A stretch of DNA of 64,000 nucleotides from Phlebiopsis flavidoalba (lineage: Eukaryota > Basidiomycota > Agaricomycetes > Polyporales > Phanerochaetaceae), in NCBI GenBank assembly GCA_035772785.1, contig JAOCPU010000009.1:372001-436000 (forward strand), written 5' to 3'. Within the stretch, counting starts at the first letter, position 1. Every line of letters starts with the position of its first letter. The translations under genes and the position numbers were made by a program. Below are positions 44,501 through 55,197 of the stretch, one piece after another. The notes under the pieces are model-generated. The model was given only the letters and a program-made list of their open reading frames with translations. It had not been told where the DNA came from and ran no database searches.

Positions 44501-46709
44501 GTCAGCCAGCCGCAATAATGCAACAGTTTGCTGTTTTCTAAACCACATCTCCGCCGTGTCCGCCTGTCGAACGTCGGATTCGGAGCATCGTGGCGACTCG
44601 CTGTTGACAGTCATTACAGTTGGCTGACCAATCGCCGCTCGCATAAAGCGCGTCTCGCAGCAGTACCTTGACCAGGTGCGCCCACTCTCCGAAGTTCTAC
44701 GCGTACGTTCGTGGGGCAACGCTCAATGGACGACGGTCCTAGTTGGGGCCCTCTGTGGATCGCCTTTCCACAAAAAACACTGACGCCTCCGACGCTCGAG
44801 CCCTCGGCGTTCACCCCGAACCCCGAACGCGCAGTTCTTCTGAGCTAACAAAAGCTAGTCGTGGGTACTCAATCGGAAGCGCACAAAGTGTAGAAGCTAC
44901 GCTATAACTCATAGTCGCTTATTCTACTATGCTGCACGTATATTGCTACGCCACAAGACCAGGTGAAAAATAAGGTGCTTCACCCAAACACTCGGCTTAG
45001 TCTTTACAGGCATGATTTCGTACGCGGATAACACGCTGCCTCTCAAGAAGTTGACGAGAGAAAGGCGGCAGCTGACCGGGGCGAGGGCAAGGTCTTCAAA
45101 TTCCTCATATACGAAAACCGCACAGGAACGTCCCAGCGCTCGCCAGGTATATGTCGACTTCTCATCGGGGCAGTTGCGGCATGGCTTACGACTCATCCAG
45201 CCGAAGACGATGGCTTCCGGGGCCCGGCCGTCCGCGAGTGCCACAATCTCGCCCGTGCAAGGCGAGCGATCGATGGCGATGGGGAGCAGGGCGTACATAT
45301 CCGTGCCTCTTCCTCGACCTGCCGGCGGTCGGCGGTCACTCCGCATCTGCCGCTGAGCGTGATTTCACCAATCGGAGCCGTGTGGACTGTGTGTGTGTGC
45401 AGTGAGAGAGTCTGCCCACTGCCCCGTCCTTCTCGTAGGTTCCTCCGCGGCCTTGTGACGAGCCTTTCCGAAGACGCCGGGCTTAGGGCATCGTGAGCGG
45501 AAGTTTGTTCCTTCAAATTGTCATCTTGCGGGCACGCATAGGATCGAAGGATGCACGCTTGACTATGAGCTCTTTTTCGGCCCGCTGCATGGGTGTTCGC
45601 TGCTCCTGGCTATGGCTTTGCCACACACGGGCTTAGACCGCAAGGCGGCCGGTATGTATTCAAGTCGCCTCTTGTACATGGTTTGCTCTTTTCACTTTGG
45701 CTCGATAGTTCTCACGTTGTGGGACGATAACCAAGACATGTTTACGGCCGCATAGCTCGTCTGAAACGCCGGAACTGCTCCACCTCACAATTCGCCTTGT
45801 TGCCACATTGTCTGCCGTATTTCTGTCATTATTACACCACAAAAATATTTACACTGACCAATCTGCCCAGTACAACCGCATGGGGACTTGCCAGTTATAA
45901 TGTGCATGCGGGGAATCCTTCCGGAAATTAGTGGAACGTTTTCCCACTTACATTCGCGGCTGGTCAGGTCTTTCACGACGATCAGCGGTTACGTGTATCA
46001 TGCTACGTGGCTCACTCTGGCCGGGTCTCTGTTCTTCCTCTAGTACGGCAACCCATGATACTGGCCCCGGACCTGAGACCGCCTCGTGGTTCGGGTCGCA
46101 AGGACACGGCCAGCTTTCCCCAAGCTTTCCCGCAGAAAAATCCACACAGGGCGGAGCTCGGGGTATGATCGCGCGGACGTTGCTGAGGAGAAGGTCCGGT
46201 GGGCGACGCTATGATATGCATGACGTCCCGCGGGCTCGTCAAGAACGAGTACGCCGTTGCTGGCTGCTCCGGCGATGATGAAATGGGGCGGGATAGCACC
46301 ATGGCTCGGTAGCGGACCTGGCTGAAGACTGAGCAAACAAAAGATACGGCAGGATGCCATTGAAGATACGGTCCAATTGCAACACAGCGTGTCCGTGGGT
46401 GGCTGCACGGTCTCGACCGGCACACGGCTTGGGGTACAGGATCTGCCACCTTTGGGGCCGCGGAACCTTTCTGATGGAGGTCTCTTTCCAGACTAGCAAT
46501 GTCCGAGCAAATACGGAAAATGTCCGCGGTGCCCGAACAGGAGATGGCTCCCGCAGCCTAGGGCTCGTCCCGTTCTCGGCACAATGATCGCACTTCGCGT
46601 AGGGCGTGGAGGAAATGATTGTGTTTACCTCGCGGGATCCGGTGCGCGACTTTGGACAGCAATTTTTAAGTTTCTCCTCTACAAATACATCTTCTCGCTG
46701 ATGATACAC
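41600..46709. other. About 5 kb without a recognised gene, many short frames
   Basis: This starts with the Ras upstream region (pyrimidine-rich on the minus strand at 41740-41960). Beyond it the longest frames are 42142-42630 on + (162 codons, GYYYMYTLSQARVAAHARIA), 42596-43042 on - (148) and 44927-45346 on - (139, PEAIVFGWMSRKPCRNCPDE). None matches a family I know, and I found no phase-consistent splice chain. There may be one or two orphan genes on the minus strand between 43.6 and 46.7 kb, where frames of 90-150 codons follow one another. Confidence 0.35.
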
Positions 46710-48977
46710 ACTGCCACGGTGGATTGACAGTTTGCTGCTCTACCGGACAATGTCCTTCATCTCACTTACCCCGCAAAAAACCACGTAGAACATCCTACCC
46801 TATGCAGCAATGACCCCAACAAAACTCCGACTTGAAGAAGATTCGATCGGGCGGTATGCAAGCAGAAGAACCATGCTACGGTTATTGGACAGAGACATGA
46901 CCCAGGGCCGCAATTCTACGACATTGTAGCAAGTGCAGAACCCGACAATCGCGTCCAGCGCTGATCGACGAACCCGACTTTTGCTTGGTATTGCCGTAAG
47001 GTGACGAAGATTGAAAATTTGTCGGTTGCTAAGAGAAGTGTCGGGCTTATTAGAAGCAAGCAGACGACCCTGCAGCTACTTCGCCCGCGTTTTTACCTTT
47101 TGCTTTTGATATAGCAAACGGCTAAAATCCTAGTGAGCCCAGGGGAGTGCTTCGCTCGTCGCCCGAGATTGCCGTTGATTTGAGAGGAGACGAGAGAGAG
47201 CGGAATTGTGTCAGCGGTGTTTCTGTTTGGAAGTTTTCCTAAAGCTAGAATATCTCTCTAGCAGACTTCATGACAATAAGAGTACACCGTTGGTTTCAAA
47301 TTTTGCAACCCTTATCCACTTAACGTTTCTATTCATTTGTCTAATCACGCTACTTAGCCTGGCTTAGAGATTGCTTTGGCGGAAGGGAATGCTAGTGCTC
47401 AGTAAGTGTCAAACTGTCATCAACTAGTGTAGTTCCTGTGACTAGCTGATTCTAGTGGTTCATTTTGGCGGCCACCAATCATTATCTCGCACGCTAATTA
47501 TACAAGCGGTTATGACCAAGCCCTTTGGGATAGGTTGATAGCGATGACACGGATAACTCTTTCGTACGTCCTGAAATCATTACGATTGTTACTGGTTTAA
47601 CATCAGCCCTTATACATGTATGGCGATACCCCACTGTTACTTACATATAATTTTAATATCCTAGCTAAGAATACGACGGCGAAAATCGGACTCCACCGCC
47701 GTGAGTCCGTCGCTGACTCGGATCTACCATTATCTATCTTAAATCTTTCGAGTGTCTTCTTTTATTGAGATCGCAACCTTCTAATACCCGATCTGAGCTA
47801 TTCACCCATTCTTCTTTACTTACGCCTTCCATGCGGAGAATTGTGAACGATCACGGACGATCAAACTTGGACAAGCAAACACCACCGATTTTGCCACCGA
47901 TGTTCCATCAGCGTTGTGGCGTCAGGCGCCTATCCAATGCGCCCAGAGTTGGTTCGTGCAAATACGAGTGCCACCTGATTATTATTCGTCCTAAGCACAT
48001 GTGCAAAGGGCGTGGTTGAGCACTTACGCTCCCATAATAGCTGTATTTGATATTGACGGCCACGCTGTGGACCCGCAAGGCCGTATGGATACGTCTTTTT
48101 TGGGCTTGCACTCTAGATTGACTGAGACTGAAGTAGCACTGGCATTCTTTTGGGGGTAGATGTATCCCTGTCGAGAATATCAAAACCTTTAATTTTTTTG
48201 GGTGATCATAAGCTACTGCTTCTTGATGGGCGAAACAGGACAGAAAACAAAAACAGGGACTGGCTCCGAAAATTTCCATGGTTAGGTTCGGCCTCGATCC
48301 CGGCCCCCTACCAAGTGGGGATTCAGAGTGAGGAAATCACCCAATCTCGCTCAACTTGACGGCCGTGAAAGACCGAGAAGGGTCCTACCTCACACTTATT
48401 CTTAGTTTTGTGTATGTCTATTTTGCTCCCTGCCGCAGTAGCTTTTCTGAACTACCGTGAAACGGTGAAATGAAAACCCTTTTCCCGGAGGCTTTGCACG
48501 GTTTGAACTGACGATGCTGCAAGATGAAAGCAGCTAGCTGCGCGTCCACCACGAGAGGTGTGGTCTGTTTCCGGTTGCTCTATAATTCGCGCAACAGCCT
48601 TCGCGACGCCATTGTCAGCCCAGGAGCCGCTGGGGCGGCCAAACAGCGTCCTGCCGCCGGCCTCCCGTTCTCGCGGCGGCTGATGCTGAAGACGTATCGT
48701 TTAGTCGGCATCAACATTCTTGAAGTTTGTCCATCGTTGTCGTCTTGTCTGTTGAGAATGCTGGGGAAATGGGCTCGTAAAATGCCCCGCACTCGGGCCG
48801 GTGACCAATGAACAGTGGCGGCGCCAGGTTGGGGGGGGAGCAATATATGCTGTTTGGTCTGCTGTACATCGACAGTTTATGAATACCGACGACCGTTTAT
48901 ATTAACTTTTAAGAGCTGGAAAAGATAAAAACAGAATAAATTGTGATCACGAAATGAGTGAAAAATGAGAGCTTGCA
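46710..48977. other. ORF-poor, AT-richer intergenic stretch
   Basis: Between 46710 and 47764 no frame reaches 60 codons on either strand, the emptiest kilobase of the window. From 47765 to 48811 only frames of 65-125 codons occur, without recognisable content. The sequence is visibly richer in A and T than the gene regions. No repeats or RNA genes were recognised. Confidence 0.5.
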
Positions 48978-49066
48978 GGCGCTACCAGGGCTCGAACCTG
49001 GGTTTTGGGGAATTTGACATCAGGGAAAAATAGGCCCAAACGTGATAACCACTACACTATAGCGCC
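48978..49066 (-). tRNA. tRNA gene with an intron (isotype not resolved)
   Basis: Read on the minus strand the acceptor arms GGCGCTA and TAGCGCC pair over 7 bp. The D arm is TAGTGTAGTGGTTATCAC, a form common in fungal Glu and Val tRNAs. The T arm CCAGG-TTCGAGC-CCTGG has a perfect 5-bp stem and a canonical TTCGAGC loop with internal B-box sequence. The anticodon arm can pair TTTGG with CCAAA but encloses about 27 bases, too many for a loop, so an intron of roughly 20 bases is expected. With this pairing the base at position 33 is not T and the variable loop is only 2 nt, so a base error is likely and the anticodon cannot be read safely. Confidence 0.75.
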
Positions 49067-49305
49067 CATACCGAAACAGCAAACATTCCCCATGCGCATA
49101 TAATCCTTTAAAATGTAATCTCAATTTTTTACCCAACTAGACTAGAGGTTAGATAAGATAGATGATACGACTATGTATGCTTATCTCCATTCCTCTCCCC
49201 CACCCCGGTACTTACCCCAACCCCAATGAATACTTGCCGCAGGGAAGCGTGTCCCCACAAACACCCACAGAGGCAGAGAGTTGTTTGAGTCCTCCTCCCG
49301 CTAAT

Positions 49306-51100
49306 ATGTCTGACGTTGTTCAAGGTATGTAATCAGCAAATCAAAGGCCTCCCACCACTCCTCAATCTCGCCTTGAACAGAACAAACAACTCTCCTTTTC
49401 GCCTCCTGTCTAGAGCTCTTGTCCAAATTCGTTCAACCCCACCTAGGGTCATTGCCTCACCAGATCTACTCGTACGTCCATGTCTACCGCTGCTGCCTTT
49501 CTACCGAATCTAGACTGAAAACCACTTGCGTGTTTTGAGAACCTAGAAGAGCTGCTGTAGCCATTGTGATTCGCATTGCACCTCCTCCTATCATACCCCA
49601 ACCTCGTCCAATGCACATCGGCCTGCCTCCATTGTACCCAAAACAACAGACCTGAATGAATTCTTCCAGCTGGACTGGTCCGTACTCCTGGTGCTCGTCC
49701 GGAGATACTTTTTCTCCGGAGGGAGAATCCTCAGCAGAGCTCAGATGGTGGACAATATGAATGACGAGACGGGTCATGCGAAGGAGGCGCATCTCGCATT
49801 TCCAGAGGTGCGCATCTGCACAACCTTAAGAGTGACAATGAGTCCTTCTCATTATACTTTCCTCAGGCGGCCGCACAGGCAAGAACGGGGACGATGGGGA
49901 GGCATGTACCCACGGCCATAGGGGGGGGGGCGCGGGGGTCAGACCTGGCAAGAGATTGGTTTAGACCTTGCGGAGTCCCCGCTTATGCGCCCATTGGTTC
50001 AGCTCGACGACCGCGAAATCACGACCTCTCTCGGCAAACGACTCCTCATGATACTTTCCCCCTATGTCTTCCTACACTAAACCTCACCCCTCAGGACTAC
50101 CACTGTAGATCCTGCGCCCGGCACTACCATGCATTGGGTGCCCCTGAGTGAATTGTGGGTCCCGGGGATTTGGCCGCAATAGTCACGGGGTCGAGCGAAA
50201 CGAGATGGTCTCACCGAACCCAAACCACGCTGGTCGAATGTCACAGTGGACGCTTCTTCGCGCCTGGCTCCGCGACACTCTCCGATTTTTTGCGACTCCT
50301 CGTCCGCATTTTAGTGGGCAACATGAAATTCCCAGCCATCAGCATTGATGCTTCCACCACGTCTGTCGTATACCCCACGCTACTGGACACAGACGGACGA
50401 GTCGATAGATGAGAAGCGGGCGCTCGTGGAAAACGGTGGGGGAGTCCTTAGTGCCAGCGGGTTGACACGGCAAGGGTCATTACAGAAACTACGTTCTACA
50501 TGCACACACTCTACAACACGCCGACGAAATGAAGAATTGAAACTATAGGGGTCTTTCTCTTGGGATGACATCTGGATTTACTCGCAACACATGACATCAA
50601 ATCCTCGCGGTGCTGGACCCAGTTCTCATTGTCCTCCAGATACTGAGCTGGTGTTTGAGCGGTACTAGAGCGCCAGTTTATGCTGCCCCGAGTCTCACCA
50701 GCGTCTTCCCCGCGGTTCTCCTATCCAGACGTCAACTTTTGGGATAATGGGTGTTTGGCAAGCGGTACCGAGAAGTAGTCCGTGGATGGGAAGCGAGTGT
50801 CCGCGCCGGTGGAACCAATGATCGCAGGATCAATTGGACAGGATCTGCGCTCAACACATTCTACGCCGCCGTCCGCAAAGCTCTTGTGGTAGTCATTGTG
50901 GTTCGTGGCATCTTTGTTCTGTTGGGTCTGATACTAGGTGGCTGGTTCCTTTTCGGAAAATTAACATCTTTATTCCGCTCTATGTATATGATTGGTGTGG
51001 TCGCAACCTGTTCAACGTTCTCCTGATAGTTCTATACTACCTTAACCTTGTTGTTGTAGTGTGTGCGACTTCTTTGGTCATGTAGTCCTGGTCGTATCTG
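49306..51100 (+). CDS. Hypothetical membrane protein gene (exon structure unresolved)
   Basis: The ATG at 49306 opens MSDVVQ. An intron at 49325-49413 (GTATGT...CTAG) keeps the frame into ELLSKFVQPHLGSLPHQIYS, a plausible N-terminus. Further on lie a Pro-rich segment (IRIAPPPIIPQPRPMHIGLP, 49567-49625), TDLNEFFQLDWSVLLVLV (near 49650-49700), GRFFAPGSATLSDFLRLLVR (50244-50305) and, near 50860-50960, a strong transmembrane segment: ALVVVIVVRGIFVLLGLILG followed by GWFLFGKL. I do not recognise the family, and the pieces lie in different frames, so they could belong to one or two genes. Divergent from the tRNA. Confidence 0.4.
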
Positions 51101-51405
51101 TACACATTTCATCGCTTAGACATTCCTACCGAGATTGATTGAATACTGATCGAGAGGGTACAATAGAGCAGACCTCAACGCAGCCTCAAGCCAACCCAGA
51201 GGCATTGGCCGAAGAGACTGCCACTACTACGAGTGATTCGGTCGTGCATACTGCGTCGTCGACATCATTAAGTAATCAGATAGCGTGCCGCGTACAACTT
51301 GAAGATAATGTGATTCGGGTCAGATAATTACATTTCCAGTCCACCAAAAATGCCATTCGGTCCTCGCAGAGTATAGGCCCTAAACGTTTACAGTCTTATA
51401 TGGTT

Positions 51406-52600
51406 TCACCGTGGCGCACCGCCTGCACCAAATTGACTGGCACTGTGGCGTATTTCATTGAGCATTGTTCACACGAAGGATATAAACACACCACATACAT
51501 GTCTCTCATGGTGGGGTCGGACATGAGTTCCGCCATCGAAGGCATACCGCCACCAGATTGCATACGGTTCATCTGAGTTAATAGTGATGTGAGTCGATCT
51601 TGATATTGTAAAAAGAAATGGCTCACCATGTTGGCAACAGATGGGTTAGACATGAGCCTTTCTAGTCCGCCCCCCATTCTGCATCATCTGCTGCGCCATT
51701 TGCATCATCGCCGGGTTGCCGAGAATACTCGAGAGGTCAGGCATGCCACCTCCAGCCCCAGCTCCGTCTCCAGCCCCCATCCCCATACCCCGCACATGTC
51801 TGACCATACCGCCAAGTCCAGCCCCAGCACCACCAGAAGCATCACGCGTGGCGGGTGCCTCAGTCGATGTCCAGGGGAGGGAGGTCATCGGCGTCGGTAG
51901 GGGGGCGATACGAGCTCTGCGCTCTGCAGGACCGCTCTTCAAGTTCGCGCGTTTGAGGGATCAAATCACGAGAACGCCCGCTTGAAAGCATCAGCAGCAG
52001 GACTTGAAATCATTCAGACAGTAGTGCGTCATCATGTCTGTAAAATTAGGATCAATATACAGTACAAGTAACATACCAGTCATGGATTACTCACGCCCAA
52101 GGGCCGATGATACGCGCGCGAACGAAGGACGGAAATCAACCTCCAATGCCTTCTCCGCGTTCCATTCACGGACGTTGACATGGGTCGGTCTTAGCTGGAG
52201 TACGCGCACCCCAGCGCAATTATTTGAGTAGATACACCGCATTGGTACCGTCCCTTCGCAAGACCTCGCCTGAGTGTAGAAGTCGATTGGCTGCATCGAT
52301 CACTCCTTCGCAGACATCTTGGCATTACCCTGTCCCTTCAGCTCTCTTTTCGGCAGCAGGACTTTATCATCTGTTGAAGGGGCTTGGGATTGCGTTGGGA
52401 CGTAGACGCAGATGTGAGAGGCGGCGGGTACTGGTCCTGTAGGGCCCATCTTTTCACGGGTCTTGATGAAGACATCGAAGATGGATTGGAGTCGTAGCTA
52501 GGCTTGACAGACAGCTTGCTGATTAACGCTGCGCTCGGTCCCGAGGAGGGTCTATACCAAACAGCCCTCGCGCTATACATTGGACTTACCGGACATGAGA
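51406..52600 (-). CDS. SGT2: Small glutamine-rich TPR co-chaperone SGT2/SGTA
   Basis: A cytosolic co-chaperone that hands tail-anchored proteins from Hsp70 to the GET pathway. Reading down the minus strand: EGCLV and GTERS in the dimerisation region, LQSIFDVFIKTREKMGPTGP (52400-52490), LKGQGN and MSAKE (start of the TPR domain, near 52310), IDFYTQAI, IYSN, EKALEVD and SFAR (52080-52290). The methionine-rich C-terminal domain follows: GGGMPDLSSILGNPAMMQMA (51700-51760), QQMMQNGG, LERLMSNPSVANM (51625-51665) and MNRMQSGGGMPSMAELMSDP. An intron after TMRD leads to ASQFGAGGAPR, with a stop at 51406-51408. These NP-rich motifs bind hydrophobic segments. The first exon and start codon could not be fixed. 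Divergent from PRP19. Confidence 0.9.
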
Positions 52601-53042
52601 CGGCTACTTACGCGTTCTCATAACAGATTGGAGACTCTACTCGCATAACATATCAAATGACTCTCACTGGTCCGTACTTGCTTGAACTTCATGTAACCGT
52701 CCGGACCGGGGGTATCCTCTTGTCCGTTTCATGAAAAATCGAATGATTGAAAGGAGACGGACGGGACGGTTGATTATCGGACAATACTTTGTGTTTGATA
52801 CTTTCGGAGCACTAGGAGGCCTCGGTGGAACGACATAACGTATACCTTCAATGGGTGGCGCTTCAATGGAAGGAATGCGATTAGAATTGGGGGTGCTGTC
52901 ATTGGAGGGCTGATCGAGTAAGTAAACGCGCTGTCATCCCACATATTCCCACAGTAAGGAAACTGGCACAATCAACGCGTCTCGAGAGCTTGGACTTCAA
53001 ACACGAGCGTTGCTCACACACCGATCACCCCCCAAACCGCAC

Positions 53043-54753
53043 ATGTTCTTCTGTTCGATCTCCGGGGAGCCTCCTCAAGATCCCGTCGTGTCATCCAAGT
53101 CTATGGTCATGTTTTACGAACGCAGGCTTATTGTGAAGTACATTACGGAAAATGGCACGGACCCCATTACTGGCGAGAAGCTTGAAGGTTCGACAAGTCG
53201 GCACCTAATTACGGTCAAAGCCAGTACGTACTCAAAGTCTTCACTTCTTCCTACCCCTCAAATTACTTTTTGGTCGCGCTTGTATATGAACTCTATGCGC
53301 ACTGAATGTCCTCTTCACAGAACCCAAAGACAAGCGGACTCCACGCTCCCACGAATGCCACGTCCATTCCTGCGCATTTTTACAGGACTCTCCCAAAATG
53401 AATGGGACGCCGCGAGTGTCTCGAGACCTCTCGCTCAAGCAACAGAACAACTCACTTGCGTCAAGAAACTCAGCGTAGCTTTGTACATGCAAGATGCTGC
53501 TACCCGGGTTGTTTGCACGTCTCATTCGAGAGCGTGATGCTGCAAGAGAGGAGTACGTAAATTGGCGCGTCTGGACCCGTTTCTGGGCTTCAGATGTTTT
53601 ATTACAGGGCCCTTGCGAGTGTTACGGTTGTCTGCTAGCATGGGTGTCGCCCCATCTGCTAGTGCCGGCGCCGGGACGTGGAAATGACCGAAGCCGCAGA
53701 TGCTGGAGGCCTCCCTGAGAATGTCCTCGCGCAGATTGATGCCACCCCACCAAAAACTGTCCGCCGTTCGCAAGAAGCGCAAAGCCACCCGAAGGGTATG
53801 TCACGCAGGAAGAGGTCAAGACCTTCACCGCAAAACACACTGTTCCCTCGCTGCATTCCTCTTCCCCTTTGGCATTACCTCCCTTGCCGTGTCCAAGAAC
53901 GGCAACCCATTTCCTCACCGGTGGAAACGACAAGGTCGTCCAATTGTATGAATCGCGAGAATGACAAGGTCTTGGCGTCTCTCAAAGCCCACCAGAAGAA
54001 GATTAACCATGTCGCGTTCCGTGAAGTTGACGGGGACTCAACCCTCCTCCTTCCGGTGGTGCAGACAAGATTGCCAAGGCATGGTCACACGACGAAGCCT
54101 CTGGCGAGTACAAGACGAAGGGAACGATTCGCCACAAGGGCGAGATCACTGGCCTCGTCGTACACCCTACATCGACGCTTCTAGCTCTTAGCTCCGCTGA
54201 CGTCGTACCTACTCCCTCCACGATCTCAACACCTTCCAGCAAGTGTACCAATCTCCAGAACATGAGGAACCCTTCACCTCGCTCGCTGGTTCAATCCCGA
54301 CGGCCAGCTTCTGTTGCCTGTTGGTACCCCTGCGTCGACGATTCAAGTGTTCGACATCGTAGCGGATCCATTGCATTTGCTGCTACCCTCACTCCCCCTG
54401 ACAGTGTTCCATTCACGGTCAACGCTCTCAGCTTCTCGGAGAATGGCTATCATCCTCTTGGACCCGACTCCTCCTCGTCCGTTGGCGTCTGGGACTTGCG
54501 CAAGCCTAAGCTCGCGCATTCTATCAAGCTCGGCGACGGCTTCAAGACCACAAGGTTCTGTATGACTACAGTGCACAGTTGCTCGGTGTCGCGGGAAGTG
54601 AGGGCGTCCGCGTCTTCGCCCACAAGACTTGGGAGGAGTTGGTGCGCTTCGAAGAGGCCGGCGATGTCCTGGACCTCTCGTATGGCCCCAACGGCAAGGA
54701 GATTTGGGGCGTTAGCGGTCGGGATGTTCAGGATATGGGGCCTGCCTGCGTAG
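53043..54753 (+). CDS. PRP19: Pre-mRNA-processing factor 19 (U-box E3 ligase, NineTeen complex)
   Basis: A nuclear ubiquitin ligase and scaffold of the NineTeen complex that stabilises U5/U6 in the activated spliceosome. The ATG at 53043 (MFFCSISGEPPQDPVVSSKS) is preferred because the U-box starts at residue 1-2 in this family. The U-box continues with YERRLIVKYITENGTDPITG and EKL. A coiled-coil region follows (53300-53700, NEWDA, RLIRERDAAREEY). The WD40 propeller is seen in pieces: FGITSLAVSKNG, LASLKAHQKKINHVAF (53970-54020), ADKIAKAWS, TIRHKGEITGLVVHP (54120-54170), VGVWDLRKPKLAHSIKLGDG, VAGSEGVRVFAHKTWEELVR and YGPNGKEIWGVSGRDV, then RIWG and a stop at 54751-54753. Frame changes occur every 100-300 bases, including inside single WD repeats. 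It is convergent with the OPT gene. Its partner SPF27 is encoded at 12 kb. Confidence 0.95.
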
Positions 54754-55197
54754 ATAGACATTCCGAGCCCATACTCATCTTTGCTTGTACTGCTACGCTC
54801 GACCATTGCCATTTGATCTCACAATGTTTAGGGCGTCGAAGTCCTTTTGTTGTGTCTGGTTCATCGGACTCAAACCTAGAGTGCGTCTTGGGTTGTTCAG
54901 GACACTTTCGCGGCATGCGCGAGAGTTTCGTCACGAAGGTCTATCCCTCTCGCCTTCTCGTCTTCTAAAGTACAACAGCGGTGCAGTACACTAATGCCCA
55001 CAGGGCTCAGGTACGAGTACACAATCATCACAGAACGAAGTTGATAATGATACAGCGAGGTGTTTTGAGCTGTTAATGCAGAAGGTAGAAAAGGTATCGT
55101 GCAAAAGGAGTGAATGGAAGACAATGTCATCTTAGTACAACATACAGAATAAAGATTAACCCAAGAGTTCATGAGAGGAAACAGTGGTACGAGCACT

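Noticed and set aside
44927..45346. 139-codon minus-strand frame (PEAIVFGWMSRKPCRNCPDE) as a metal-binding protein
   Set aside because: A CRNC pair alone is not a domain, a plus-strand frame overlaps it, and no splice chain was found.
46239..46709. Minus-strand frames considered as a cytochrome P450 fragment
   Set aside because: No ExxR or heme-binding FxxGxxxCxG motif could be read in any frame.
53010..53042. Upstream extension of PRP19 to an earlier start
   Set aside because: The earlier start is TTG, and PRP19 proteins begin directly with the U-box sequence, so the ATG at 53043 was chosen.
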